This document shows, in pieces, positions 41,896-50,810 of a stretch of DNA of 64,000 bases (position 1 is its first letter; each line of letters begins with the position of its first letter). This DNA comes from Clostridium cellulovorans 743B (lineage in GTDB: Bacteria; Bacillota; Clostridia; Clostridiales; Clostridiaceae). Under the pieces are notes generated by a model. That model was not told where the DNA came from. It made no database searches and saw nothing but the letters and a program-made list of their open reading frames with translations. The stretch is taken from contig NC_014393.1 in the NCBI RefSeq assembly GCF_000145275.1, forward strand, positions 4,650,001-4,714,000, given 5' to 3'. Both the position numbers and the translations under genes were made by a program.

Positions 41896-43341
41896 ATGTC
41901 TTTAATTTTTACTAACTATATATTGGATAATGTTCATGGTTACATTGGACTTACAAAAGCTGAAGCTGAAATCGAAAAACTTCCTATTTTCAAAAGACTT
42001 CAATATGTTAAACAACTGGGACTTGCCCACTGGATTTTCCCTGGTTCTGAGCATACTAGATATATACACTCCCTTGGGGTTATGTATATAATCGATGAGA
42101 TGGCAAAAAAGCTTAATTTTTCTGATGAAGATAGGCAGCTAGTAAGATTATCTGCAATGTTACACGATATTGGGCACTATCCTTTATCACATGTAGGTGA
42201 AAAAGCCTATAAAGAAGCTTTAGTAGGTGATAATCAATTAGATGCTCTAAAGTTTAAATCCCTAGGAAAAATTCAGGCTCTAACTGCTTCTAATCCAGTT
42301 AATGATGCTCTTAATATACTAAGTCCCGATCCTCTACACCACGAAAATGTAGGTATTAGTATCTTAAAGAATAGCTCTGCTATAATTTCTATAATAAATA
42401 AGTATTGTTCTTATATCGATATGGATGATTTATATACAATAGTCTCTGGAGATTACAGCGCGACCGAAAAGAAACCGCAACTTTCGCCAATGATCCAATT
42501 ATTACATTCGGAATTTGATGCAGATAAAATAGACTATCTTTTGAGAGATGCGACCTTCTCAGGTGCTAATTATGGACGCTTTGAACTAGGAACTTTGATT
42601 AAAAACCTTAGAATGAAAAAGCATTCAGTCTACGGTATAGACATAGTAGGTGTTAAAGAGAAGGGCATAGGTGCTGCAGATCAATTTTTAATTAATAGAC
42701 ATTTCTCATATCGAGAGATTATTTATAATAAAAAAGTAAACGTAATTGCTATAATGGCGCAAACTGTTATGAACTATATAATCTATAGTAATGACATAGT
42801 AGGCTTTCCCAACAAAGAGACATTCTTAAATAATATGCAAAACCACGAGAAAAATTCAAAATTTTTAGGTTTCACGGATCAATACTTTATCAATTTTCTA
42901 TATCATATAGATACAAAAAACCCAAAACTCCCTTACGCTATAAGCAAAATGATTAGTAACTTAAAAACCTTCAGTAGCCTAAAGTTAGCAAGTACACCTA
43001 TATCATTATCTGGTTTTGATAGCTTAGAGCTACAAAATAAACTTAAACAGACAGATCTTTATAAACGTATATCTAACAAGGATTATTGTCATGAAAACAA
43101 AGTTGCTATAGTCAATGAAATATCTATTACTCCTAATGTTCCAATTGAAAAATTTAAAGCTTCTTACGAAAAAGAAAAATTTAAATTACCAATTGAACAT
43201 TACTTAAGTGAAAGACTACAAAACGGTCTTGCAATAATAGAAGATGATGTAGATCCTTATTTACTTGTAGATTCTCCTTATTCTCTTGTTAAAGATCTTA
43301 GCAATAACAAAATCGTAAACCTTAGAGAATATATTTTATAG
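41896..43341 (+). CDS. HD superfamily phosphohydrolase (YdhJ/dGTPase-like)
   Basis: ATG 41896 (MSLIFTNYILDNVHGYIGL) is preferred over ATG 41872 because relatives begin close to the YIxDNVHGYIGLT motif, though the ribosome binding site (GGATGTGAG) is poor; 481 residues. HD motifs are HTRYIHSLGVMYI, SAMLHDIGHYPLSHVGE, LHHENVGISIL and DADKIDYLLRDA, giving a full metal-binding HD site. Relatives hydrolyse deoxynucleoside triphosphates or have unknown targets. The C-terminal ~180 residues are not recognised. Confidence 0.85.
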   Translation: MSLIFTNYILDNVHGYIGLTKAEAEIEKLPIFKRLQYVKQLGLAHWIFPGSEHTRYIHSLGVMYIIDEMAKKLNFSDEDRQLVRLSAMLHDIGHYPLSHVGEKAYKEALVGDNQLDALKFKSLGKIQALTASNPVNDALNILSPDPLHHENVGISILKNSSAIISIINKYCSYIDMDDLYTIVSGDYSATEKKPQLSPMIQLLHSEFDADKIDYLLRDATFSGANYGRFELGTLIKNLRMKKHSVYGIDIVGVKEKGIGAADQFLINRHFSYREIIYNKKVNVIAIMAQTVMNYIIYSNDIVGFPNKETFLNNMQNHEKNSKFLGFTDQYFINFLYHIDTKNPKLPYAISKMISNLKTFSSLKLASTPISLSGFDSLELQNKLKQTDLYKRISNKDYCHENKVAIVNEISITPNVPIEKFKASYEKEKFKLPIEHYLSERLQNGLAIIEDDVDPYLLVDSPYSLVKDLSNNKIVNLREYIL

Positions 43342-43354
43342 CTTATATGTAATA

Positions 43355-43402
43355 AAGGATGTCCATCTTGTAGTTATAAAAAACTAACTACTGGACATCC
43401 TT
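43355..43402. terminator. Bidirectional terminator between convergent genes
   Basis: A two-part stem (AAGGATGTCCA / TGGACATCCTT outside, GTAGTTA / TAACTAC inside) followed by TTGTTATTTT on the plus strand. It serves the HD gene and probably the sugar transferase gene. Confidence 0.85.
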
Positions 43403-43414
43403 GTTATTTTCTTC

Positions 43415-44116
43415 TTAATATGCGTTTTTATCTCCAAACAAAACCAAAAATGTTTTTAATATAAGTTTCAGATCCAGCAATAAACTTCTTTCTCTTATAT
43501 ATTTTAAATCAAGCTCTATCCACTCTTCAAAACCTATACTACTTCTTCCCATAACCTGCCAGTAGCAAGTTAATCCAGGTCTTACTAATAACTTATCTCT
43601 TTGTCTATAATTAAATTTTGCAACTTCCCTTGGTAAATTAGGTCTTGGTCCAACTAATGACATCTCACCTTTCAAAATATTAAATAATTGCGGTAACTCG
43701 TCAAGGCTTGTCTTTCTGATAAATTTACCAACCTTTGTTACTCTAGGATCTTCCTTCATTTTAAACATAGGTCCAGACATTTCATTTTTATCAGCAAGCT
43801 TGTCTAATAATTTTTCAGCATTTACTACCATTGATCTAAATTTATACATTTTGAACACTTTCCCGTTTTTCCCAACTCTCTCTTGAGAAAAAAATACAGG
43901 ACCTCTTGATTCTATTTTTATAGCTATTGAAATTGCTATTATAAGTGGTAAAAGCAATATAGTAGCTACTAGAGAAACAGCTATGTCCATAAATTTCTTA
44001 ATAGCAAAATAATATCTAGGCATCTGCACATCAATACTTTTTCTCTGTTGTAATTCATTTGCATCAACTACAATTAGATTATCGTCATCCTCAAATTCAG
44101 CAATATATTTCTCCAT
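43415..44116 (-). CDS. Undecaprenyl-phosphate sugar-1-phosphate transferase
   Basis: A 233-residue bacterial sugar transferase (PF02397). One N-terminal membrane segment (FMDIAVSLVATILLLPLIIAISIAI, about 42-66) is followed by the catalytic domain: GPVFFSQERVGKNG, FKMYKFRSM, KTSLDELPQLFNILKGEMSLVGPRP and RPGLTCYWQVMGR. It loads the first sugar onto the lipid carrier for exopolysaccharide or capsule. It stands alone, without other glycosyltransferases nearby; the sugar cannot be told from sequence. GGGGGAT precedes the ATG. Confidence 0.92.
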   Translation of the reverse strand: MEKYIAEFEDDDNLIVVDANELQQRKSIDVQMPRYYFAIKKFMDIAVSLVATILLLPLIIAISIAIKIESRGPVFFSQERVGKNGKVFKMYKFRSMVVNAEKLLDKLADKNEMSGPMFKMKEDPRVTKVGKFIRKTSLDELPQLFNILKGEMSLVGPRPNLPREVAKFNYRQRDKLLVRPGLTCYWQVMGRSSIGFEEWIELDLKYIRERSLLLDLKLILKTFLVLFGDKNAY

Positions 44117-44271
44117 TGGCTATCCCCCTACACTTTGGCTATCAAAATAATTATAACACTTTAATTAATGATTAATCAAATATTATGATTAATATTAATC
44201 AATAGCTAAACTTTGTATTATGATTTGTTTAACTTAATTTCTTATAAAATAGTCTAACCGTATGTAAGAAA

Positions 44272-44297
44272 AGATGCAATGATTTATTTTTGCATCT
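44272..44297 (-). terminator. Terminator of the glucosaminidase gene
   Basis: AGATGCA / TGCATCT stem with a 12-base AT loop, then TTTTCTT in the minus-strand RNA. Confidence 0.8.
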
Positions 44298-44339
44298 TCT
44301 CTCTATATATTTCTATATATGAAAATGTTAGAAAATATA

Positions 44340-47264
44340 TTACTTAAATCTCGGAATATCAAACTCTAAAACCGGATTATCCATTTGATTTACCAATTTA
44401 GCAATATTATACGTCTGCTTTCTAGCCCACAATACATCTGTAGCATATTGATGCCAATTTTTTGCAAAATCCCATCTCATTTTGTATAGTGTGTTTTGGT
44501 TAAAAGTTGGATCATTAATATATCCATCTCCAATCCACTTAGCTCCCCCTGTTATTGCAGCATCCACAGTAGTCCATCCATTTTTATATGCTGCCGTTGT
44601 TCCAGTAATCAATGGTCTATTAGGGAAATGAGGCATATCATCAAAAGCGCCAATCCCATACATATTATATACAGTCACTGGTGCAGGCAATTTAATCATT
44701 TTATAACCAACAAGATATTCCTTTTTTACACCATTTTCTAAAAAAGTTTCATAAACAGGGCTATTTAAATCTGCTATCTCTGTTATAGTAGTTCCAATAG
44801 ATAGTTGAGACTTTCCATACCCAGTTTCTAATAATGCATGAGATACTAAATAAATAGGATTTACATTAAATGCTCTACCACCATTTAAAAAAGCTTGTCC
44901 TTTTCCTTGAAGTACTCCAGCTGTAGTTAATGTTTTATTCAAATTATCTGCATTTATTCCTTCTGTAAAATTAAGTTTCATAAACATAAATACAGCATTA
45001 GGATCATTTATTGATGTGTTAGGATTCATTTCATTATATATCTCAGTTCTTGTAGCTGGTCTTGACCCGCTTGATAGCCATATAGGTGGCTTCTTTGCTA
45101 CTTGAAGGTTTACATAATAATCTAATGTATTAGCGTAGTTTGTAAAAACTACTTTTCCTTTAGATGCGATAGTTCTCTCTACCGCACAGCTTGTCCCATC
45201 CTTACCAATAGCAACAACCTTAATGATATGATCTCCAACTAAAACACCAGTAGTATCAAGAGTTGCAGAATATCCACTTATATTAGCGTCCGTGTAATTT
45301 TTGCTAGCAAAAGCTGCCCCTACATCTGGCCTTGATAATCCGACAGTTGCATTTGCCTTTAACTGATTATCCAGATATATTTGAACTGATGAAATACCTG
45401 TGGCATTTAATGCCCATCCACTTACTGTAATACTTGATGATGATACTAATTGATTATTAATAGGTGTATCTATAAAGGTTTGTCCATCAGGCTTGTTAAC
45501 TGTTAGTTTATACTCACGTTTTGTTATTGTCCCATCATTTCCTATAGCTTCTAGCGTAATTTGTCTAATTCCTCTTGCTACTTTATTTATATCAAAATAT
45601 AAACTATATCCTGAAGTAGTTCCCCCTACATATCCTGGGAACGCTGCATCTACGTCTGGTCTTGAAATTGATGGTTTTGTTGTATTAAATAAATTACCAT
45701 CTACATAAACATTAACAGCTTTTACTCCACTTGGACTCAACGCCCATCCTACTATATTAAAACTTCTATTATAGTTTATTCCACCACTAAAATTATCTGC
45801 CACAATATAGGAGCTTGGCTTATTCATTGTAATATTTCTAGTGGCTTTTCCTAAAATACCTGTATTGCCGATAGCTTCAACAGTTACTGTGTGAGCACCT
45901 GGACTTATAATATTCCTATCAATAACTAACTTATACCCTGAATTTGCTCCATTAATATAACCTGGATTAACTTTTTCAACGTCTGGTCTTGATAAACCTA
46001 ACGTAGCACTTTTAATATATTTCCCATCAACATATACTTTAACCTCTTTAACACCGTCTGGATTTAGTGCCCATCCACTTACCACAAAGTCTGTATTATT
46101 GATTTTTGAATTTTCATATGGTAAATCAATGCATGTTAATGCTACAGGTGCTTTGTAAGTTATATTGGTATTCTTGGAAACCTTAGTTCCATCAACACCA
46201 ATAGCTTCTACAGTTATTACATTGTTTCCTTCAAGAAGTAAGCTTTTATTAATTGAATAATTAAATCCACTATTACTTACACCCTTATAATTAGGATAAA
46301 CCTTAGCTACATCTGGCCTAGCTACCATTGTAGCATCGCCAAGAATTTTCCCATTTAATGATATAGTAACTTTTTGTAGTCCAGATGGATTAATAGCCCA
46401 TCCTCCAACAAATACATTTTGATTTTGAATTATTGAGTTAATCGCTGGTATATCAATAGTTGTAATTCTAAAGTTATCCTTAACATTTAGTTTAACTTGT
46501 GTTCTAGATGTCTTTTTATCTTTAGAAACAACTTCCACATCAATTACACCTGTACTTCCTAAAAACTTACTTTTAGGTATTTCTATACTATATCCTGAAT
46601 TATTACTATCATCATATAAAGGAAAAGCTTTAGCTACATCTGCTCTAGACATCCCATAAGCAGCCTTACCTACGAAGTCACCATTAACAAAAACGTTAAC
46701 AGCTTCTACTCCTTCCTGTGCTAATGCCCATCCAGCGATAGTTATTTTATCATTTGAAACCGTACTATTATTAATTGGTGTATCTACACATACTAAATTT
46801 GATAAACTTGGAACATTCATCGAAATCTTTCTTGTAGTTGCAACGCCATCATTTCCAGTTGAAATCACCTTGACTTCGTTTATTCCTTTAACAAGCTTGT
46901 CTTTAGAGACAACAAAAGAATATCCAGATTTATCTGACCCTGGATATCCTGGATATACCTTAGCAACATCAGGTCTTGCACCATTAATTATAGCATTCCC
47001 AACTAGTACGTTATTAATATATACCTTAACATCTTTTACCCCTGAACTACTTAAGCTCCAACCTGATACAGTAAAATCCTTTTTACCCATTTGTATTCCA
47101 TCAGTAGGTTGATCTATAAAAACTATTGGACTAAGTTGTGCAACCATAGCCTTTACTGAACTTACCTCTGCAACAGCTATATTATTAGCATCATAACTAA
47201 CAAATGTAGCAGTCCCTATCGCACATATGACGGCTATTATCATAGCCTTGCTCTTTCTTATCAT
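44340..47264 (-). CDS. Secreted N-acetylglucosaminidase (GH73) with six Ig-like repeats
   Basis: A 974-residue secreted autolysin. A signal peptide (residues 1-33) is followed by six tandem ~108-residue repeats (starting near 48, 157, 267, 375, 483 and 592). Each has IDxPxxx, a V(S/A)GWAL block, VKVYVDG, SRPDV, a PGY..SGYS stretch and a TVEAIG.DG end. They probably fold as Ig-like domains that bind the wall or carry the enzyme outward. The C-terminal ~260 residues are a LytD-like glucosaminidase: VSHALLETGYGKSQL (catalytic Glu), YNMYGIGAFDD and WARKQTYNIAKLV. It cleaves N-acetylglucosaminyl bonds in peptidoglycan. Monocistronic. Confidence 0.9.
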   Translation of the reverse strand: MIRKSKAMIIAVICAIGTATFVSYDANNIAVAEVSSVKAMVAQLSPIVFIDQPTDGIQMGKKDFTVSGWSLSSSGVKDVKVYINNVLVGNAIINGARPDVAKVYPGYPGSDKSGYSFVVSKDKLVKGINEVKVISTGNDGVATTRKISMNVPSLSNLVCVDTPINNSTVSNDKITIAGWALAQEGVEAVNVFVNGDFVGKAAYGMSRADVAKAFPLYDDSNNSGYSIEIPKSKFLGSTGVIDVEVVSKDKKTSRTQVKLNVKDNFRITTIDIPAINSIIQNQNVFVGGWAINPSGLQKVTISLNGKILGDATMVARPDVAKVYPNYKGVSNSGFNYSINKSLLLEGNNVITVEAIGVDGTKVSKNTNITYKAPVALTCIDLPYENSKINNTDFVVSGWALNPDGVKEVKVYVDGKYIKSATLGLSRPDVEKVNPGYINGANSGYKLVIDRNIISPGAHTVTVEAIGNTGILGKATRNITMNKPSSYIVADNFSGGINYNRSFNIVGWALSPSGVKAVNVYVDGNLFNTTKPSISRPDVDAAFPGYVGGTTSGYSLYFDINKVARGIRQITLEAIGNDGTITKREYKLTVNKPDGQTFIDTPINNQLVSSSSITVSGWALNATGISSVQIYLDNQLKANATVGLSRPDVGAAFASKNYTDANISGYSATLDTTGVLVGDHIIKVVAIGKDGTSCAVERTIASKGKVVFTNYANTLDYYVNLQVAKKPPIWLSSGSRPATRTEIYNEMNPNTSINDPNAVFMFMKLNFTEGINADNLNKTLTTAGVLQGKGQAFLNGGRAFNVNPIYLVSHALLETGYGKSQLSIGTTITEIADLNSPVYETFLENGVKKEYLVGYKMIKLPAPVTVYNMYGIGAFDDMPHFPNRPLITGTTAAYKNGWTTVDAAITGGAKWIGDGYINDPTFNQNTLYKMRWDFAKNWHQYATDVLWARKQTYNIAKLVNQMDNPVLEFDIPRFK

Positions 47265-47841
47265 CCTTCTCCCTCCTTATACTATCATCTTATTTTACAC
47301 TACAATTCCCGATTCTTCTACCAAAACCTAGTAAATTATTGAGAAAAACTCTTCTATATAAAGAAATAACATATCATCTACTCATTTAAAGAAGATTTTC
47401 TATAGAACTTAATAAGAATGAATATATCAGTAAAATAAATATCAACCTTGGTTTTTTTACAACCTTTTTCTCCCTCAAATTTATTATCTCTATACAATTG
47501 TGTTTCCTAATTAAATCATTAATATAATATTTCTGTATACTCCATTTACCTACAAATAATTATTTTACTATTCTTTATTTTCATCGTAGTAAAATCCAAC
47601 ATGTTTATACTTTACAAATTATTTTTCTAAACTTTCTTTCACTTCGTATAGAATTTATCTCTTTTATAACTTTTACATACGACTCAAAAATGATAAACTA
47701 ACTTATAGATATAATAAAATATTTAAACTAAAAAGCTATGTACAATATTATAAAAATAAAACTTTTTGACCTTATTCTTCATTTTATGATTACAAATATA
47801 AATATTTGTTAATATATTTATATATAAGTTAAAACTTGATG
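47265..47841. other. Intergenic region, no gene seen
   Basis: About 580 bp of very AT-rich sequence between divergent genes. No open frame with a ribosome binding site, no strong inverted repeat and no known RNA motif was found. The promoter of the glucosaminidase gene must lie near 47280-47400. Confidence 0.4.
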
Positions 47842-47925
47842 TATAATTAAAATGACACTCTAAATTTTCGATTTAGGCAGTGAAGCTTACTCACCAGTTT
47901 CAACTGGGGGGAGTTTGCTTTTATA
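47842..47925 (+). promoter_or_regulatory. Promoter -10 and two-hairpin leader of the YtvI-like gene
   Basis: TATAAT at 47842-47847 is followed by a hairpin CTAAAT-TTTCG-ATTTAG (47860-47876). A longer hairpin follows (47884-47919): AGC..ACTC, CCAGTT, TC loop, AACTGG, GGG, GAGT..GCT, then TTTTATATTATAT. The second hairpin with its T-rich tail may terminate transcription about 140 bases before the gene at 48059, a layout like a transcriptional attenuator. No known riboswitch class was recognised. Confidence 0.5.
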
Positions 47926-48058
47926 TTATATAGATTTGACCTATATTTATACATTTAATACATATACTGTTTATGAAATCAATGTAGATCTTTAATAAAG
48001 ATATAACCTTTAAATTTATGTTTTTCTATAAATTTCGAGATTGGGAGGGTTAATTGAA

Positions 48059-49174
48059 ATGGACGAAAAATATACAATAGATTTTACTAAACTAAAGAAG
48101 TTTTTAATAGTACTCATCTTATTATTCTTAGGCTTATTTATATTGTTTAAGTCTATGTATTATTTAGCTCCCTTTGTGGTAGCATTAATACTTTCATTAA
48201 TGATTGAGCCTTTTGTTAAGTTCTTAGGCGATACCTTAAAACTAAAAAGAGCCATATCATCTGCAATCGGAGTCCTTATGGTATTATCAGTATTTGGTGG
48301 ACTTTTGGCTCTAATTATCTCTAAACTTGTAAGAGAACTAATTTCATTATCAGATGTCCTTCCAGACCTCATCAAAAATGCATATGAGAATATAATGGCT
48401 ATAAATTCTGATAGCTTCTTTGACAAGTGGCTGCCAAAGAAAATTTCATATGACTTTAGTAATATTACCGACACACTATATTCATCACTATCTAGTTTTG
48501 CTAACCCCTTAGCAAAAGGTATTTTTAGTACTGCATCAGCGTTACCTAATATGTTTATATTCCTTATCGTTATGGTGATTGGAACTTATTTTATTTCTAG
48601 TAGCAAACATGATATTATTAATCTTATTAACAAGCATTTACCTAAAACTTGGTTATCAAGTCTTAACAAATCAAAAGATGGTGTATTTAGCTCATTAAGT
48701 AGGCTATTAAAGGGATATTTAATTATACTTACTATAACTTTTATCGAATTGCTTATAGGCTTTAACATAATAGGCGTAAAATATGCCTCTGCTCTTGCAT
48801 TAATAATAAGTGTATTCGATATACTACCATTGATAGGATCAGGACTTTTTTTGATACCTTGGGCTATTTATAGCGTCATAACAGGGGCTACAACTCTTGG
48901 AATTAGACTTTTTATACTTTATATTGTAATACTCATAATTAGACAACTTATAGAACCTAAAATTATCGGTGCTCAAATAGGTCTACATCCGCTAGCTACA
49001 TTGATAAGTATGTATACAGGATTTAGTCTCTTAGGCGGCGCAGGCATCTTCTTAGGCCCTATAATTCTCCTTATCACAAAAGCGGTTCTATCTACAATAT
49101 ATAGAGGGTTAACTTTCAAAGAGATTTTCTTGAAATGTGAATCTACTGATAATAAAACAAAAACTCAAACCTAA
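48059..49174 (+). CDS. AI-2E family transporter, YtvI-like
   Basis: ATG 48059 (MDEKYTIDFTKLKKF) is chosen because the in-frame TTG at 48041 lies inside the GGGAGGG ribosome binding site; 371 residues. About eight membrane helices in the PF01594 (PerM/AI-2E) pattern: two at the N-terminus, a soluble part (about 65-145), then the C-terminal bundle with GVKYASALALIISVFDILPLIGSG and PKIIGAQIGLHPLATLISMYTG. In Bacillus YtvI is called a sporulation membrane protein; the transported substance is uncertain. Confidence 0.88.
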   Translation: MDEKYTIDFTKLKKFLIVLILLFLGLFILFKSMYYLAPFVVALILSLMIEPFVKFLGDTLKLKRAISSAIGVLMVLSVFGGLLALIISKLVRELISLSDVLPDLIKNAYENIMAINSDSFFDKWLPKKISYDFSNITDTLYSSLSSFANPLAKGIFSTASALPNMFIFLIVMVIGTYFISSSKHDIINLINKHLPKTWLSSLNKSKDGVFSSLSRLLKGYLIILTITFIELLIGFNIIGVKYASALALIISVFDILPLIGSGLFLIPWAIYSVITGATTLGIRLFILYIVILIIRQLIEPKIIGAQIGLHPLATLISMYTGFSLLGGAGIFLGPIILLITKAVLSTIYRGLTFKEIFLKCESTDNKTKTQT

Positions 49175-49242
49175 ATAAAATCACTTAATTGACGAAATAT
49201 CAGTTTTGCCTTATATGTTATACATATCTTCAAATAAAAATC

Positions 49243-49290
49243 TCCCCATAAGATAACATAAAATTAAATTTCTATGTTTATCCTATGGGG
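49243..49290 (+). terminator. Terminator of the YtvI-like gene
   Basis: CCCCATA(A)GATA(A)CATA paired with (C)TATGTTTATCCTATGGGG around an A/T loop, then AATAATTTT. Confidence 0.8.
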
Positions 49291-49441
49291 AATAATTTTA
49301 ACCTAGTTATAGTTATTAGCAGCACTATATTTCGCAAAATTCTACAAAAATATATATTGCAATAAAAACTTGCTGCTGCCTTTATAACTTGTTCATCCAT
49401 GTGAACTTAGTAAATTGAAAACTTAAAACTCATATATAAAT

Positions 49442-49464
49442 AAAAAGCCGACATTTAAGTCGGC
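49442..49464 (-). terminator. Terminator on the minus strand after the aldo/keto reductase region
   Basis: GCCGAC-TTAAAT-GTCGGC followed by TTTTTATTT in the minus-strand RNA. It lies about 220 bases after the aldo/keto reductase stop, behind the remnant at 49506-49667. A second small hairpin (GTATAG / CTATAC) lies just upstream near 49478-49495. Confidence 0.85.
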
Positions 49465-49505
49465 AATTACTATCAAGTATAGAGGGGACTATACTGATTC
49501 CTGCT

Positions 49506-49667
49506 TCAAGAAATTGACATTGCGAATGTATCGATTCCATCATATTTCTTACAAGCATTTACAACCTTATTATATATTATCTGGAATCGTTTTGACAACC
49601 CTTTCACCGATTTTTCTGCAAGTTCTGAGTTTATTTTTAAAATTACAATAAGTATTTCTAATGCATA
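49506..49667 (-). pseudogene. Possible C-terminal gene remnant
   Basis: A 53-codon open stretch begins right after a TAG and ends at TGA 49506-49508. The translated text (LEILIVILKINSELAEKSVKG, then LSKRFQIIYNKVV and YDGIDTFAMS) is amphipathic and protein-like, but there is no start codon with a ribosome binding site at its beginning. The only internal start is GTG in the middle. It may be the tail of a lost gene that keeps its terminator (49442-49464). Not recognised. Confidence 0.3.
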
Positions 49668-49686
49668 CTATATAGAAATCAAAAAT

Positions 49687-50688
49687 TTACCTATATTTAT
49701 TTGTTATTTCATCTATTCTTCTTAATTCATTTTCAGTAAAATCTAAGTTATCAAGTGCTTTTACGTTTTCTTCTATCTGAGTTACTTTACTTGCACCAAT
49801 TAATGCAGAAGTAACAATTCCTTTTCTCAACACCCATGCCAATGACATCTGAGCAAGAGATTGATTTCTCTCTTTTGCTACCTCATTAAGCTCTTTTGCA
49901 AGATTTATTCTATTCTCTGTTATATCTTTCTCATGCAAAAACCTAGAGTTCGCATTAAATGCTCTTGAATCCTTAGGAATACCATTTAGATATTTATCCG
50001 TCAAGGTTCCTTGAGCTAATGGAAGAAATGCTATAGTTCCAACCTCTTCTTCTTTTAACACGTCTTGTAACCCGCCTTCAATCCATCTATCTACTATAGA
50101 ATATGATGGTTGATGAATAATTATTGGGGTCTTCAATTCCTTTAGAATCTTTACTGCTTCTTTTGTTTGATCTGCATTGTAATTTGATAATCCTACATAT
50201 AAAGCTTTTCCCTGTCTAACAATATGGTCAAGAGCAAGCATAGTTTCTTCAATTGGAGTTTCAGGGTCAGGTCTATGATGATAAAAGATATCAACATAAT
50301 CTAATTCCATTCTTTTTAGACTTTGGTCTAAGCTAGAAATCAAATATTTTCTTGATCCGAAATCACCATATGGTCCTGGCCACATATCATACCCAGCCTT
50401 AGTAGATATAACAAGTTCATCCCTATAACCTTGAAAATCTTTCTTTAGTATTTTAGCAAAGGTTTCTTCTGCACTTCCATATGGAGGTCCATAATTATTT
50501 GCTAAATCAAAATGTGTTATCCCTAAATCGAAAGCTGTTCTTATTAATTCTCTACTATTCTCGAATACATCTTTACCACCAAAATTATGCCAAAGCCCTA
50601 AAGATATAGCCGGAAGCTTTAATCCGCTTCTTCCACATCTATTATATATCATTGTGTCATATCTCTTCTCATTTGGAATATAAGTCAT
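49687..50688 (-). CDS. Aldo/keto reductase, YghZ-like
   Basis: ATG 50688 (MTYIPNEKRYDTM) with AAGGAGG upstream is preferred over 50754; 333 residues. The TIM-barrel AKR motifs are RSGLKLPAISLG, FDLANNYGPPYGSAEE with the catalytic Asp and Tyr, ISTKAGYDMWPGPYG with Lys, and YVDIFYHHRPD with His. The WPGPYGDFGSRKYL stretch matches YghZ (L-glyceraldehyde 3-phosphate reductase; methylglyoxal detoxification). NADPH-dependent. It lies behind the ABC exporter genes on the same strand but separated by the DnaA-box cluster. Confidence 0.9.
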   Translation of the reverse strand: MTYIPNEKRYDTMIYNRCGRSGLKLPAISLGLWHNFGGKDVFENSRELIRTAFDLGITHFDLANNYGPPYGSAEETFAKILKKDFQGYRDELVISTKAGYDMWPGPYGDFGSRKYLISSLDQSLKRMELDYVDIFYHHRPDPETPIEETMLALDHIVRQGKALYVGLSNYNADQTKEAVKILKELKTPIIIHQPSYSIVDRWIEGGLQDVLKEEEVGTIAFLPLAQGTLTDKYLNGIPKDSRAFNANSRFLHEKDITENRINLAKELNEVAKERNQSLAQMSLAWVLRKGIVTSALIGASKVTQIEENVKALDNLDFTENELRRIDEITNKYR

Positions 50689-50737
50689 GTGATCTCCTCC
50701 TTGATTTTTTTGTAATTTAACCTTAATAATAACAGAG

Positions 50738-50810
50738 TTATTCACAAATTCCACAGTATTATCAACAAGTTATCAACACATATTGGGAATAACTCTGAAA
50801 GTTATCCACA
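50738..50810 (+). promoter_or_regulatory. Cluster of four DnaA boxes
   Basis: Four 9-mers in the same orientation: TTATTCACA (50738-50746), TTATCAACA (50759-50767), TTATCAACA (50770-50778) and TTATCCACA (50802-50810). The last is the consensus DnaA box; the others differ from it at one position. An 11-bp perfect inverted repeat CAGAGTTATTC / GAATAACTCTG (50733-50743 and 50787-50797) encloses two of them and overlaps the first. The cluster fills the gap between the ABC exporter stop and the reductase gene. dnaA and dnaN are not near, so this is not the normal origin; a DnaA-titrating or DnaA-regulated site is more likely. Confidence 0.6.

Noticed and set aside
48041..48058. TTG start of the YtvI-like gene
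   Set aside because: It lies inside the GGGAGGG ribosome binding site; ATG 48059 is better.
50733..50810. Chromosomal origin
   Set aside because: DnaA boxes are present but dnaA, dnaN, recF and a clear unwinding element are not; called a regulatory cluster instead.
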